From positions 1 to 64,000 of the forward strand of contig JALGYY010000035.1 of NCBI GenBank assembly GCA_025782575.1: DNA of 64,000 nucleotides. Reading direction: 5' to 3'. Made by a program: the position numbers and the translations under genes. This DNA comes from a bacterium (lineage in GTDB: Bacteria > Orphanbacterota > Orphanbacteria > Orphanbacterales > Orphanbacteraceae). The notes beneath the pieces were generated by a model, which saw only the letters and a list, made by a program, of their open reading frames with translations, did not search any database and was not told the DNA's origin. This document shows, one piece after another, positions 44,351 to 52,279 of the stretch; the first letter of the stretch is position 1, and each line of letters begins with the position of its first letter.

Positions 44351-44722
44351 ATGAAAGAGGGACCGATGACATTACAAGGAAACGTATTGCCAGGTGAGGC
44401 GGCCGAAGCCTACGGCACTTCCGCGATTGAAGGGGCCACGCCCGGCCGGCTCGTACTCCAGACGTACGACCATATTATCAAGTGCTGCCGGAAAAAGGAC
44501 GTCGGGAGAGGAAAGAAAGGTCTGGTCGAGCTGCAGAGCGCGCTGAACCTGGACTACCTCGAAATCTCCGGCCCTCTCTATCGCATCTATGAATACTGCA
44601 CCGACCGCCTGCGAGATGAAAAATTCGCAGAAGTGGCACAAGTAATGACCGACCTTCGCTCATCCTGGTCCAAGATCGTGAGGATCTCCGAGAGGGGTGG
44701 CGGGGGGAACAGCGAAGGCTGA
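44351..44722 (+). CDS. fliS: flagellin chaperone FliS
   Basis: About 123 residues, helical. AYGTSAIEGATPGRLVLQTY, then DHIIKCCRKKDVGRGKKGLV and LQSALNLDYLEISGPLYRIY, match FliS, which keeps flagellin unfolded and blocks early assembly. Start could be GTG 44342, ATG 44351 or ATG 44366; AAGGAG at 44333-44338 favours 44351. A GCCGATAT sequence at 44325-44332 resembles a sigma-28 -10 box, but no good -35 box is present. Confidence 0.9.
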   Translation: MKEGPMTLQGNVLPGEAAEAYGTSAIEGATPGRLVLQTYDHIIKCCRKKDVGRGKKGLVELQSALNLDYLEISGPLYRIYEYCTDRLRDEKFAEVAQVMTDLRSSWSKIVRISERGGGGNSEG

Positions 44723-44727
44723 CCGGG

Positions 44728-46146
44728 ATGATTGAATTTCAATCCATACGATCTGCTGAACTGAACCAGTTCCTGGAAGTCTTTCAGGCACGGTCGACGT
44801 TTCAGCTGGATTCGGTCAAGAGCCTTCGAGACGCGCTGGAACTGAAGACCACGATCTATAACGATCTGAAGACCAAGCTCAAGGCCCTGAAAAAAATGAC
44901 GGACGACTTCTCCCAGACGGGTAGTCTTTCCGCATTCGGGGCGAAGACCGTATCGGTGAGCGACGAGTCGATCCTGCGGATCTCCGCGGGCGGCGGTTCC
45001 TCGGCATTGTCTCACTCGATTCACGTCGATCAGCTCGCAAGGGCTCACTCCGTACTCTCTGACCGATACACACAGACCGGTACAGAGTTGAGCGCGGCTC
45101 ATGCCGGCACCAAGAATTTCTCGATCACAGTAGATGGAACACAGTACGACGTCAGCGTGGTCATCAATTCGGGCGACGACAATCAGACTGTTCTGAAATC
45201 CGTCGTCGACGCGATCAATGCCGTGGACGACATCGAAGCGGTCGGATCCAGCATCAACGACACCGATACGACGACGAAATTGTCCATCACGAGTGAGGAG
45301 ACCGGGACGAAGAATAAAATGACGTTCACGGACACCGACGGCCTTCTCGCTTCACTCGGAGTGACCAATACATCGGCCGCGACGGATACGGCCGGTGGGT
45401 ACATCTACCAGGACTCCGGCGGAAGCGAGTTGGACGCCAAGCTCACCGTGGACGGCATCAATATCGTTCGCTCGAGCAACACCCTGACCGATGTGGTCGC
45501 AGGGGCGACTCTGGAGCTTCTCGGAGCCCAGGAGGCGACAGACCCTGACGTATCGGTAAGTATTGCGGTCGACACTGAAGCGATTACCGCCAAAGTGCAG
45601 GAATTCCTTGATGCATTTAATGATGCCCATGGATATATCACAGCCAAAGTCAACGTCGATCCGACCACTTATGCACGCGGCGACCTTGCCGGAGACTCTC
45701 CTTACGTTAATCTCTGGCAGAATCTCCGCTCATCCATGGCGAATTCAGTCCCGAGCTCCTCGAGCGAGGTTTTCTCGGCCCTTTCCCAGATCGGGATCAC
45801 CTCCGGAGCGACCGGGAATTTTTCGATTACCAATACGTCCAATTTCGATGATGCCCTGAACGAGAATCTGGACGCCGTTGAAGCACTGTTCAACGCATCT
45901 GACGGCATCGCTGTCCGACTCGAAGAGCTCCTGGATAACTACACGGATGTCAGCGGGATCATCGACTCGAGTAAGAATTCCGTAACCGACAGGGTCGATC
46001 TTCTGGACAATAAGATCGACCGGCTTGAGCGACTCCAGGCAATGGAGGAGAAGCGCCTGATCGAACAGTATGGCGCGATCCAGGAGGCCACGATTTTGAA
46101 TCAGTCGATTCTCCAGATGGTGAATAGCCTGTATTCAGGATTCTAA
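44728..46146 (+). CDS. fliD: flagellar filament cap protein FliD (HAP2)
   Basis: 472 residues. The N-terminal part has FQLDSVKSLRDALELKTTIY/NDLKTKLKAL, the middle carries the FliD domains (LSHSIHVDQLARAHSVLSDR, FSITVDGTQYDVSVVINSGD) and the C-terminus the coiled coil ending in EKRLIEQYGAIQEATILNQS/ILQMVNSLYSGF. It caps the filament and inserts flagellin. It starts 5 bases after fliS. Confidence 0.94.
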   Translation: MIEFQSIRSAELNQFLEVFQARSTFQLDSVKSLRDALELKTTIYNDLKTKLKALKKMTDDFSQTGSLSAFGAKTVSVSDESILRISAGGGSSALSHSIHVDQLARAHSVLSDRYTQTGTELSAAHAGTKNFSITVDGTQYDVSVVINSGDDNQTVLKSVVDAINAVDDIEAVGSSINDTDTTTKLSITSEETGTKNKMTFTDTDGLLASLGVTNTSAATDTAGGYIYQDSGGSELDAKLTVDGINIVRSSNTLTDVVAGATLELLGAQEATDPDVSVSIAVDTEAITAKVQEFLDAFNDAHGYITAKVNVDPTTYARGDLAGDSPYVNLWQNLRSSMANSVPSSSSEVFSALSQIGITSGATGNFSITNTSNFDDALNENLDAVEALFNASDGIAVRLEELLDNYTDVSGIIDSSKNSVTDRVDLLDNKIDRLERLQAMEEKRLIEQYGAIQEATILNQSILQMVNSLYSGF

Positions 46147-46178
46147 CGTGGCCATGCGAAAGGAGAAGGGGGGGTGAC

Positions 46179-46481
46179 ATGAGAATCGAATCAGGAGCAC
46201 CCATCCAACCCTCGGGAAGAGGGGACAAAGCGACGAACGATCGAAAGGTCGAGAAGCGCGCCGAGAAGAAGAGTGATCGTGACTCGGTCCAGATCTCGCC
46301 TGAAGCGCGAAGCCTGCATGATGGGAGCATCATCAGCAAGAGTGCGGCGCGCGTTTCCGATTCCGCTCTTGACGAGAGCAGAATCTCCGAGATCAGAGAG
46401 CGCCTGGAATCGGGTTACTACGATTCCAAAGAGGTTCTGCTGACCGTGGCCGTCCGTGTCCTCGAAGTCTTCGGCATTTGA
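46179..46481 (+). CDS. flgM: anti-sigma-28 factor FlgM
   Basis: 100 residues. A polar, disordered first half with Lys/Glu/Arg repeats and DSVQISPEARSL, then the FlgM C-terminal helices (ESRISEIRERLESGYYDSKE, then LLTVAVRVLEVFGI) that wrap FliA. It is normally secreted once the hook is finished, releasing FliA (24453-25196). Identity is based on the DxVxISxEARxL and IxEIRxxIExGxY patterns. GGGGGGTGAC-type binding site upstream, atypical. Confidence 0.75.
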   Translation: MRIESGAPIQPSGRGDKATNDRKVEKRAEKKSDRDSVQISPEARSLHDGSIISKSAARVSDSALDESRISEIRERLESGYYDSKEVLLTVAVRVLEVFGI

Positions 46482-46487
46482 CGCACC

Positions 46488-46514
46488 GGACGACTTAAAA
46501 GTTTCCGGTCGTCC
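46488..46514 (+). terminator. hairpin between flgM and flbD
   Basis: GGACGAC pairs with GTCGTCC across a 13-base loop containing TTAAAAGTTT. It starts 7 bases after the flgM stop. No T tract follows, so it may be a weak terminator or an RNA-processing hairpin. Confidence 0.4.
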
Positions 46515-46530
46515 TGGACATCGGTTTGCC
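46515..46530 (+). promoter_or_regulatory. possible sigma-54 element before flbD-motA
   Basis: TGGACATCGGTTTGCC has GG and GC with the right 10-base spacing and a TTTGC core, but the -24 box is poor. The predicted start near 46541 would fall inside the flbD Shine-Dalgarno (46540-46544), which weakens it. Its 3' end also forms a small hairpin (TTGCC/GGCAA, 46526-46539) that touches the Shine-Dalgarno. Confidence 0.25.
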
Positions 46531-46556
46531 ATCCGGCAAGGAGGCCACGCTGATAC

Positions 46557-46754
46557 ATGATCGTTCTTACACATCTCAACGGAAATAAGATCGTGCTTAA
46601 CGCCGATCTCATCGAGAGCCTCGAGGCGACTCCCGACACGTTGATCACCTTGACCAACGGGAAAAAATTCCTGGTCAAGGAATCGGTAAATGAGGTTACC
46701 GAGAGGATTGAAGCGTATGCGCTGAGAATCCATTGCCACTCCCATGAAGCCTGA
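46557..46754 (+). CDS. flbD: FlbD/SwrD family protein
   Basis: 65 residues. MIVLTHLNGNKIVLNADLIE, SLEATPDTLITLTNGKKFLV and KESVNEVTERI match the small FlbD/SwrD family, found next to motA in many bacteria and linked to stator torque or swarming. The C-terminal His-rich tail (IHCHSHEA) is unusual. ATG at 46557 has GGAGG 12 bases upstream. It precedes motA. Confidence 0.9.
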   Translation: MIVLTHLNGNKIVLNADLIESLEATPDTLITLTNGKKFLVKESVNEVTERIEAYALRIHCHSHEA

Positions 46755-46788
46755 ATCCGGCAATTGCCGATCCGGAAAGGACTAGAAA

Positions 46789-47565
46789 GTGGATCTGGGA
46801 ACCGTTATCGGCATTGTCGCCGGCTCGGCTCTTCTTATCGGTTCCATTCTCATGGGGGGGAGTCTCGGCGCCTTCATCAACGTCCCCTCGCTCCTGATCG
46901 TGATCGGGGGAAGCATGGCCGCTACCCTGATCAATTACCCTCTCCCGGACTTCTTGGGGGTTATGAAGGTGGTCAAGAACGCCTTCATGAACAAATCGGT
47001 CAGCGCCGAAGATACGATCCGCACTCTCACCGGCTTCGCAGAAACCGCCAGGCGGGAAGGCCTTCTCGCCCTCGAAGAACAGCTGAAATCCGTGGAGGAC
47101 AAGTTTCTCCGGGGAGGAATGGAATTGGCCATCGACGGAATGGACCTCGAACGGATCGACGGTCTTCTATCGATGGAAATCTCTCTGCTCGGTGACCGTC
47201 ACAAGCGGGGCCAGGACATGTTCAAGCAGATGGCGAAATACGCCCCCGCATTCGGCATGATGGGCACTCTTATCGGTCTGATTCAGATGCTCAAAAATGT
47301 GAACGATCCCTCCAGCATCGGTCCTGGTATGGCCGTCGCTCTTCTGACGACCTTTTACGGTACTTTGATGGCCAACCTGATCTGTCTTCCCCTTGCGGGG
47401 AAGCTGGAGACGATTTCAGAGAACGAGAAACTCGTCAAAGAACTGACCCTCGAGGGAATCAAAGCGATTCAGTCGGGCGACAACCCGAAGCTCGTCGAGA
47501 AGAAGCTCATGACCTTCTTGCCACCGGCGATCCGAGAGGGAGTCGAGAGCGAGAAAGCAGCGTAA
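46789..47565 (+). CDS. motA: flagellar stator protein MotA/PomA-type
   Basis: 258 residues, four membrane helices. The start MDLGTVIGIVAGSALLIGSI and INVPSLLIVIGGSMAATLIN resemble sodium-type PomA more than proton-type MotA. The cytoplasmic loop with the FliG-facing charged residues (RREGLLALEEQLKSVEDKFL, RRGGMELAIDGMDLE-type) and the last two helices (APAFGMMGTLIGLIQMLKNV, GPGMAVALLTTFYGTLMANL) are normal. GTG start. One MotA for two MotB-like partners. Confidence 0.94.
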   Translation: MDLGTVIGIVAGSALLIGSILMGGSLGAFINVPSLLIVIGGSMAATLINYPLPDFLGVMKVVKNAFMNKSVSAEDTIRTLTGFAETARREGLLALEEQLKSVEDKFLRGGMELAIDGMDLERIDGLLSMEISLLGDRHKRGQDMFKQMAKYAPAFGMMGTLIGLIQMLKNVNDPSSIGPGMAVALLTTFYGTLMANLICLPLAGKLETISENEKLVKELTLEGIKAIQSGDNPKLVEKKLMTFLPPAIREGVESEKAA

Positions 47566-48312
47566 GTGGCGAAGGAAAAGCGGGAGGTAATACAGGAAGA
47601 AAACGCTTCCTGGCTCGCGACATTCGGTGATCTCGCCACACTGCTATTCACGTTCTATTGCCTGATCTACGCATCCTGCACTTATCGGCCCGGGGATTGG
47701 GAGACAGCCAAGAGCGCCGCCCTCGAGAAGATGCTCTCCGTGCTTGCCGGCGGTTCGAAGATGAGTCTCGTGGAAGGTCAGGGAGACGGCCCGATGACCG
47801 GCCAAAACGGGGTGATCCCGCTGTTCGCCTCCGGATCGGAGATGGCGGAGGAAGAGCGTAGCCGGATGTCCGATCGGATCGAAGAGGCGAGCGCCCTCAT
47901 GCCGGAAAAGGGGGGCATCGAATTGGAGGGAACCGAAAGCGGCATCGTGTTTCGGATCGGAGACGCCATCGTGTTTCCATCGGGGAGCGTCACGCCGGCG
48001 CCGAGAACGATGCCCTTCCTCGCGGCGGTGGCAGCGCTGATCCGTGTCAGACCGGCTGAAGTGACCGTCGTCGGTCATACCTGTGACCTCCCCACATACA
48101 GCTTGCGCTACCCGTCCAACTGGGAGTTATCCGGATTCCGGGCGGCTGCAGTCGCGCGAGAACTCATCCGAGAGGGGCTCGGAGATTCCAGTCTTAAGAT
48201 CCGAGCCGCCGGTGAGCATTATAGCCGAGTGCCGAACCTCGATGAGGAGAGCCGCAGGCTGAACAGGCGAGTCGAGATCCGAGTCGATTTCCCCGAACTT
48301 ATCGGAGAGTAG
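47566..48312 (+). CDS. motB: stator protein MotB with intact ion-binding Asp
   Basis: 248 residues. One membrane helix (about 16-38, WLATFGDLATLLFTFYCLIY) with the ion-binding Asp at residue 22. A periplasmic linker and OmpA-like peptidoglycan-binding domain follow (VVGHTCDLPTYSLRYPSNWE, then SRRLNRRVEIRVDF). A Cys occurs in the helix and in GHTCD, where most homologs have GHTDD. GTG start one base after motA ends. It lies before a second MotB-like gene. Confidence 0.92.
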   Translation: MAKEKREVIQEENASWLATFGDLATLLFTFYCLIYASCTYRPGDWETAKSAALEKMLSVLAGGSKMSLVEGQGDGPMTGQNGVIPLFASGSEMAEEERSRMSDRIEEASALMPEKGGIELEGTESGIVFRIGDAIVFPSGSVTPAPRTMPFLAAVAALIRVRPAEVTVVGHTCDLPTYSLRYPSNWELSGFRAAAVARELIREGLGDSSLKIRAAGEHYSRVPNLDEESRRLNRRVEIRVDFPELIGE

Positions 48313-48314
48313 AC

Positions 48315-49040
48315 ATGGCGGGCAAGAAGCTGAAGCCGCTAATTATCCCGGCAGATGAGTCATTCGAAATGACTTATATTGCGCTCATGCTCCTCCTGCT
48401 TTGCTTCATGGTCATCATGGTCTCACTCGCCCAGATCGATGATCCCCGATTCAAAGAGGCTATCGGTTCCGTTCGAGGCGCGTTCTCCTTTCTTTCCAAC
48501 AAACAGGAAAGCAGCATGATCGCGAGTGGAGGCCCGGGTGTCCTGTACCACATGAAGGGTGAGGAATCCAAAAAGCATAGAGTAGAGAGGCTGAGGGAGA
48601 CTCTGGAGGCGAAGCTGGGTGACGACTTTAAGAGCCTCGTCAGGATCGAGGAGACCGAGCACGGCATCCAGGTAACACTCGGCGGCCTGATTCTCTTCGA
48701 CCCGGGCGCAGCGAATACGCGGACGAATGCAGCTCCGGTTCTCGATGAAATCGCCGCCATCGCCCAGGAATGGACCGCTCGTGTGATCGTCAGCGGCCAC
48801 ACCGATGACCTCCCGATCCGAAGTCCTGTCTATGCGTCGAACTGGGAACTGTCGGTCAGCCGTGCGGCGACCGTCGTCCGGTATCTCGAAAACAAGGGTG
48901 TGCCGGGTACCGACCTTACCGCTCTAGGATTGGCCCATACAAGACCACTGGTTCCCAACAATTCAATTGTCCACCGACTATTGAATCGACGTGTGGAGAT
49001 CTCTATTGAGTACGATGATCCCTCGTCCGATCTGTTGTAG
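48315..49040 (+). CDS. second MotB-like stator protein lacking the ion-binding Asp
   Basis: 241 residues with the MotB build: membrane helix (about 18-40, FEMTYIALMLLLLCFMVIMV), linker and OmpA domain (VSGHTDDLPIRSPVYASNWE, then VHRLLNRRVEISIEYDD). In the helix, the MTYIALM segment replaces (V)TYADMM, so Ala23 stands where the ion-carrying Asp is expected, and the peptidoglycan-binding motif is kept. It starts 2 bases after motB. The most likely role is as one half of a mixed MotB/MotB' dimer or a regulator of the stator plug; it cannot itself conduct ions by the known mechanism. Confidence 0.88.
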   Translation: MAGKKLKPLIIPADESFEMTYIALMLLLLCFMVIMVSLAQIDDPRFKEAIGSVRGAFSFLSNKQESSMIASGGPGVLYHMKGEESKKHRVERLRETLEAKLGDDFKSLVRIEETEHGIQVTLGGLILFDPGAANTRTNAAPVLDEIAAIAQEWTARVIVSGHTDDLPIRSPVYASNWELSVSRAATVVRYLENKGVPGTDLTALGLAHTRPLVPNNSIVHRLLNRRVEISIEYDDPSSDLL

Positions 49041-49069
49041 AGAGGAATGACTACCGGGAGAAGCGTCAT

Positions 49070-49942
49070 ATGCTGACAAAGATCGAGATCAATTCGAAAG
49101 ACTTTCTTCATGGTCATTGTTCCTTGCCTCCTCTGCCTGAGGTGGTCGGCAAGGTTCAGTCGATGATCAATGACGATAACGTAGAAATCACAAAAGTAGC
49201 CGACGTTATCAGTTCAGATCCGGCCATGCTCGCCCAGGTTCTCAAAGTGGTGAATTCCGCTTACTATGGCCTGCCGCGGGAGATCACAAAGGCGCGCTAC
49301 GCGATCACGTTTCTAGGCTACAATGAAATCTATCGAATGGTCCTCTCCCTCTCGGTAATCAAGACGATCGGAGTCAAGGACAAGAAAGCAATCTCCGACT
49401 ACTGGCGCCATTCGTTCTACACGGCGATCTGCGCTCGCCACCTGGCGGTTGTACACGCCCCGACACTCTCGCTCGAGGAGTTATGGTCGGCTGCAATCCT
49501 CCACGATATCGGCAAGCTTGTTTACCTGAAGTTCTTCCCCGAGCACTACGAAGAGATCTCTAAGCTCGCGGAGAAGGACGGGCTCCTCTTCAGCGATGCC
49601 GAGTCCGCGCTTGAACAGCCCCCGAGCTCCGAGATGGGCTCTTTACTCTGCGGGAACTGGCGACTGCCCGATACCATACGGGTAGCGTGTGAATGCCATT
49701 CTCTTCAGTCCCTGAAGGATCTCAAATCAACTGATGACGATTATGACTTCAAGCGAATGATCTGCCTCGCCAATCTTCTGGCAGCCCTCTCAGCCAGTCC
49801 GCTTTCCGTAGAAAGCCGTGAACTTGTCTATGATGCTGTGTCTGGGGCTCTGGCGCTCGACGAAACCGAATTCCTTCTGCTGATGGCGGATATCCGCGAT
49901 CTGCAGACCGAAGTGGACGGTTTCATGGCCCAATTTTCCTGA
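49070..49942 (+). CDS. HDOD domain signalling protein
   Basis: 290 residues. A single HDOD domain (about 10-215): LPPLPEVVGKVQSMINDDNV, ISSDPAMLAQVLKVVNSAYY, and an HDxGK-like ILHDIGKLVYLKFFP, which is closer to an HD motif than in many HDOD proteins. HDOD proteins regulate two-component and cyclic-di-GMP signalling, and are often near flagellar genes. It follows motB' by 29 bases and ends the island. The last 75 residues are helical and unassigned. Confidence 0.88.
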   Translation: MLTKIEINSKDFLHGHCSLPPLPEVVGKVQSMINDDNVEITKVADVISSDPAMLAQVLKVVNSAYYGLPREITKARYAITFLGYNEIYRMVLSLSVIKTIGVKDKKAISDYWRHSFYTAICARHLAVVHAPTLSLEELWSAAILHDIGKLVYLKFFPEHYEEISKLAEKDGLLFSDAESALEQPPSSEMGSLLCGNWRLPDTIRVACECHSLQSLKDLKSTDDDYDFKRMICLANLLAALSASPLSVESRELVYDAVSGALALDETEFLLLMADIRDLQTEVDGFMAQFS

Positions 49943-50072
49943 GACCCACTCTGCCTGAAACTGAAGATACGATGATACGGAGGGCCGGTAGGTAGGCTTT
50001 GATTCCGGGTAATTCGTATTCCGCGCGACAACCAACTCGACGAAATTACCGCCGTCTATCTGAGTACTTAGG

Positions 50073-50663
50073 CTAAATCAATTCGTCGAATAGAGTCTGA
50101 GAAGAGTCGTCTGAATAGGGGCTTTCTACCGAGGCAGGTCCGGAAAATTTTCCCTCCCCATGATCGGCACCCGTCTCCGGAACCGTCTCCTGGTCCGCAT
50201 TCGTCGCTTCAGCCTCACGGGTCAGCTCCGCGCGCGCCTCGGATTCCAGGCTGGCGGCTTCAGCAGCCGCACGACGATCAGCAGTGGATGGGTCAGCCGG
50301 GGCCAGCGCGGCTCCTCTGATCGTCTGTGCCTTCTTGATCGTCTCCCGGGGGGTACTCGCCTCACTCAGATCGATGGGAACTTCACCACCTACGGCATAT
50401 CTCTTCCCGTCGGGCCCCGTCGTGTAGTCGAAACTGGCGGGCCCTGTCCTGTAAGGGCCGAGCGCGCTCAAGTGAGCCTGTTCGTGGGATTTGACCTGCT
50501 GATCTCTCTTGCGGAGCTCCACCACCTCCCGCTTTTCCTCGGGAGAAAGTTCCTGGGTTCCCTTTGCCGCCGTTTCGGGATGCTGCTCGCGCTCTCTCGA
50601 TTGAACGGTCGGAGTGTACGGAACGGGCGTGGCGGTAGTGGATGAGATAGGACCAACTGACAC
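50073..50663 (-). CDS. SprA-type putative zinc metalloprotease, intact HEQAH
   Basis: 196 residues. The catalytic segment SHEQAHLSALGP (HExxH at residues 60-64) is intact, followed by YTTGPDGKRYAVGGEVPIDL and STPRETIKKAQTIRGAALAP. It is the paralog of the degenerate protein at 360-1373, aligned through the whole conserved block. Signal peptide is not obvious; the N-terminus is Ser/Thr/Pro-rich. A gene of this family often sits beside flagellar genes, but its substrate is unknown. It converges on the HDOD gene. Predicted peptidase of the CJM1_0395 type. Confidence 0.85.
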   Translation of the reverse strand: MSVGPISSTTATPVPYTPTVQSREREQHPETAAKGTQELSPEEKREVVELRKRDQQVKSHEQAHLSALGPYRTGPASFDYTTGPDGKRYAVGGEVPIDLSEASTPRETIKKAQTIRGAALAPADPSTADRRAAAEAASLESEARAELTREAEATNADQETVPETGADHGEGKFSGPASVESPYSDDSSQTLFDELI

Positions 50664-50864
50664 TGAACACCTCCGGGATAATGCCTATTCTATCCAATCG
50701 TTGATTTCCCGTAAAACTTGAGGGCCGGCGAGCGTTTTCTTTACGCTTTTCACAATGGTACCGGAAGGACTCCAGCGGAATGGGAGGGCCTGAATGGGAA
50801 TCCGAAGGACCGGTGTGGCTTCTGGTAGTTCACAGAGGCCCGGATCACACATGGGGAAAGTTCG

Positions 50865-50937
50865 TGAGCCGTGCAGGGATCGAACCTGCGACAGCCTGCT
50901 TAAAAGGCAGGTGCTCTACCGACTGAGCTAACGGCCC
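50865..50937 (-). tRNA. tRNA-Lys (anticodon UUU)
   Basis: 73 bases on the minus strand fold as a full cloverleaf: acceptor GGGCCGT with ACGGCTC (one G-T pair), D-arm AGCTCAGTCGGTAGAGC, anticodon arm CCTGCCTTTTAAGCAGG with TTT, and T-arm GCAGGTTCGATCCCTGC. The 3' CCA is not encoded. A sigma-70 promoter lies directly upstream at 50952-50980. Confidence 0.97.
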
Positions 50938-50951
50938 TACGAATGGACTCT

Positions 50952-50980
50952 ATTTTATGACCGGGTACGGTATAACGCAA
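50952..50980 (-). promoter_or_regulatory. sigma-70 promoter for tRNA-Lys
   Basis: On the minus strand TTGCGT (50975-50980) and TAAAAT (50952-50957) are 17 bases apart. The expected start near 50945 is 8 bases before the tRNA. It lies just beyond the purA stop codon. Confidence 0.7.
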
Positions 50981-50981
50981 C

Positions 50982-52277
50982 TCACGATTGTGGTTTTTGC
51001 GGAAGAACCTCGCAGCGGATCGTAGCCGAACGCTCCGGACCGATCGAAATGAGCCTGATCGGAGTTTTCAGTTGATCCGCGACGCCCTGTACATAGCGCC
51101 TCGCTTCTTCCGGGAGCTTCTCGAAAGATGTAATCCCATCGAGACTCCGGCTCCACCCAGGCCAGATCTCGTAGACCGGCTCGACACGGTCAAGATCGTT
51201 AGGAAGATGGGGAAGATGATCGAGCGGTTCGCCGTCCAGCTCGTAACCGGTCGCCACCGGGATCTCATCACGGCCGGTCAGCACATCCAGCTTCGTGAGA
51301 GCGATTTTGCTCAGCCCGTTCCAGAGAACGGACGACCGAAGAAGGGGTAGATCAAGCCAGCCACATCGACGAGGCCTTCCTGTGGTCGTACCGAATTCGC
51401 GGCCCCGCTCCCGGAGCCATTCACCGTCCTCCCCTTCTAATTCAGTGGGAAACGGACCGTTTCCTACCCGCGTCGTATACGCCTTGGCGACGCCCACCAC
51501 CGAATCGATCCGGAGAGGGCCGATTCCGATACCCGTACAGGCCGAGCCGGCGAGGGTACTGGATGAAGTCACGAAGGGGTAGGTCCCTCCATAGATATCC
51601 AGGTGCGTCCCTTGCGCCCCTTCAAGAAGCACGTTTTCGCCGGCCAGGATCGCCTCGTTCACCTCTTTCGCACAATCTCCGAGCAGGGGACCGATGATCT
51701 CCGCCCAGCGACGCCACTCTTTCAGCGTTACGGCCCACTCGAGCCCCCGCTCTCCTGCCTGAGCCAGCTTTCTTATCCCCTGATCATGGGCTGCCTTCAG
51801 CCGTTCTTCTCCATTCTTGTCGAGCAGGGCGGACAGGAGAAGCGTGGTTCGTGCGGTCCGATCCTCATACGCCGGCCCGATGCCTCTCCCCGTGGTTCCA
51901 AGAGCGGCGTTCGGCCTTCTACTCTCCTCCAGATTGTCTCGCGCCACATGATGGGGCAGGACAAATGCGGCGCGGGGACTGATGATGAGCCTCGAACGGA
52001 TGTCGATGCCCCGCTCTTCCAGTCCCTCGATCTCCAGGATCAGCTGATCCGGATCGATCACCATTCCCCAGCCCAGGCCGCATCGGACTCCCGGCCTCAC
52101 GGCGCCGGAAGGGAGGAGGTGAAGGGCAAACTCCTCCTTCGCTGTCTTCACGGTGTGACCGGCGTTCGCCCCCCCCTGGAACCGCACGGTCCAGGTAGCA
52201 TCTCCGGCAAGAAGGTCGATGACCTTTCCCTTACCCTCGTCACCCCACTGCGTACCGAGAACGATACTGGTGGACAT
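50982..52277 (-). CDS. purA: adenylosuccinate synthetase
   Basis: 431 residues. Converts IMP, Asp and GTP to adenylosuccinate in the AMP branch. The N-terminal IVLGTQWGDEGKGKVIDLLA P-loop with Asp-Glu, the NAGHTV motif, TTGRGIGPAYEDR, and the GTTTGRPRRCGWLDLPLLR segment are conserved. Start ATG at 52277 is 2 bases from the stop of the upstream aminotransferase. Housekeeping gene. Confidence 0.96.
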   Translation of the reverse strand: MSTSIVLGTQWGDEGKGKVIDLLAGDATWTVRFQGGANAGHTVKTAKEEFALHLLPSGAVRPGVRCGLGWGMVIDPDQLILEIEGLEERGIDIRSRLIISPRAAFVLPHHVARDNLEESRRPNAALGTTGRGIGPAYEDRTARTTLLLSALLDKNGEERLKAAHDQGIRKLAQAGERGLEWAVTLKEWRRWAEIIGPLLGDCAKEVNEAILAGENVLLEGAQGTHLDIYGGTYPFVTSSSTLAGSACTGIGIGPLRIDSVVGVAKAYTTRVGNGPFPTELEGEDGEWLRERGREFGTTTGRPRRCGWLDLPLLRSSVLWNGLSKIALTKLDVLTGRDEIPVATGYELDGEPLDHLPHLPNDLDRVEPVYEIWPGWSRSLDGITSFEKLPEEARRYVQGVADQLKTPIRLISIGPERSATIRCEVLPQKPQS

Positions 52278-52279
52278 CC

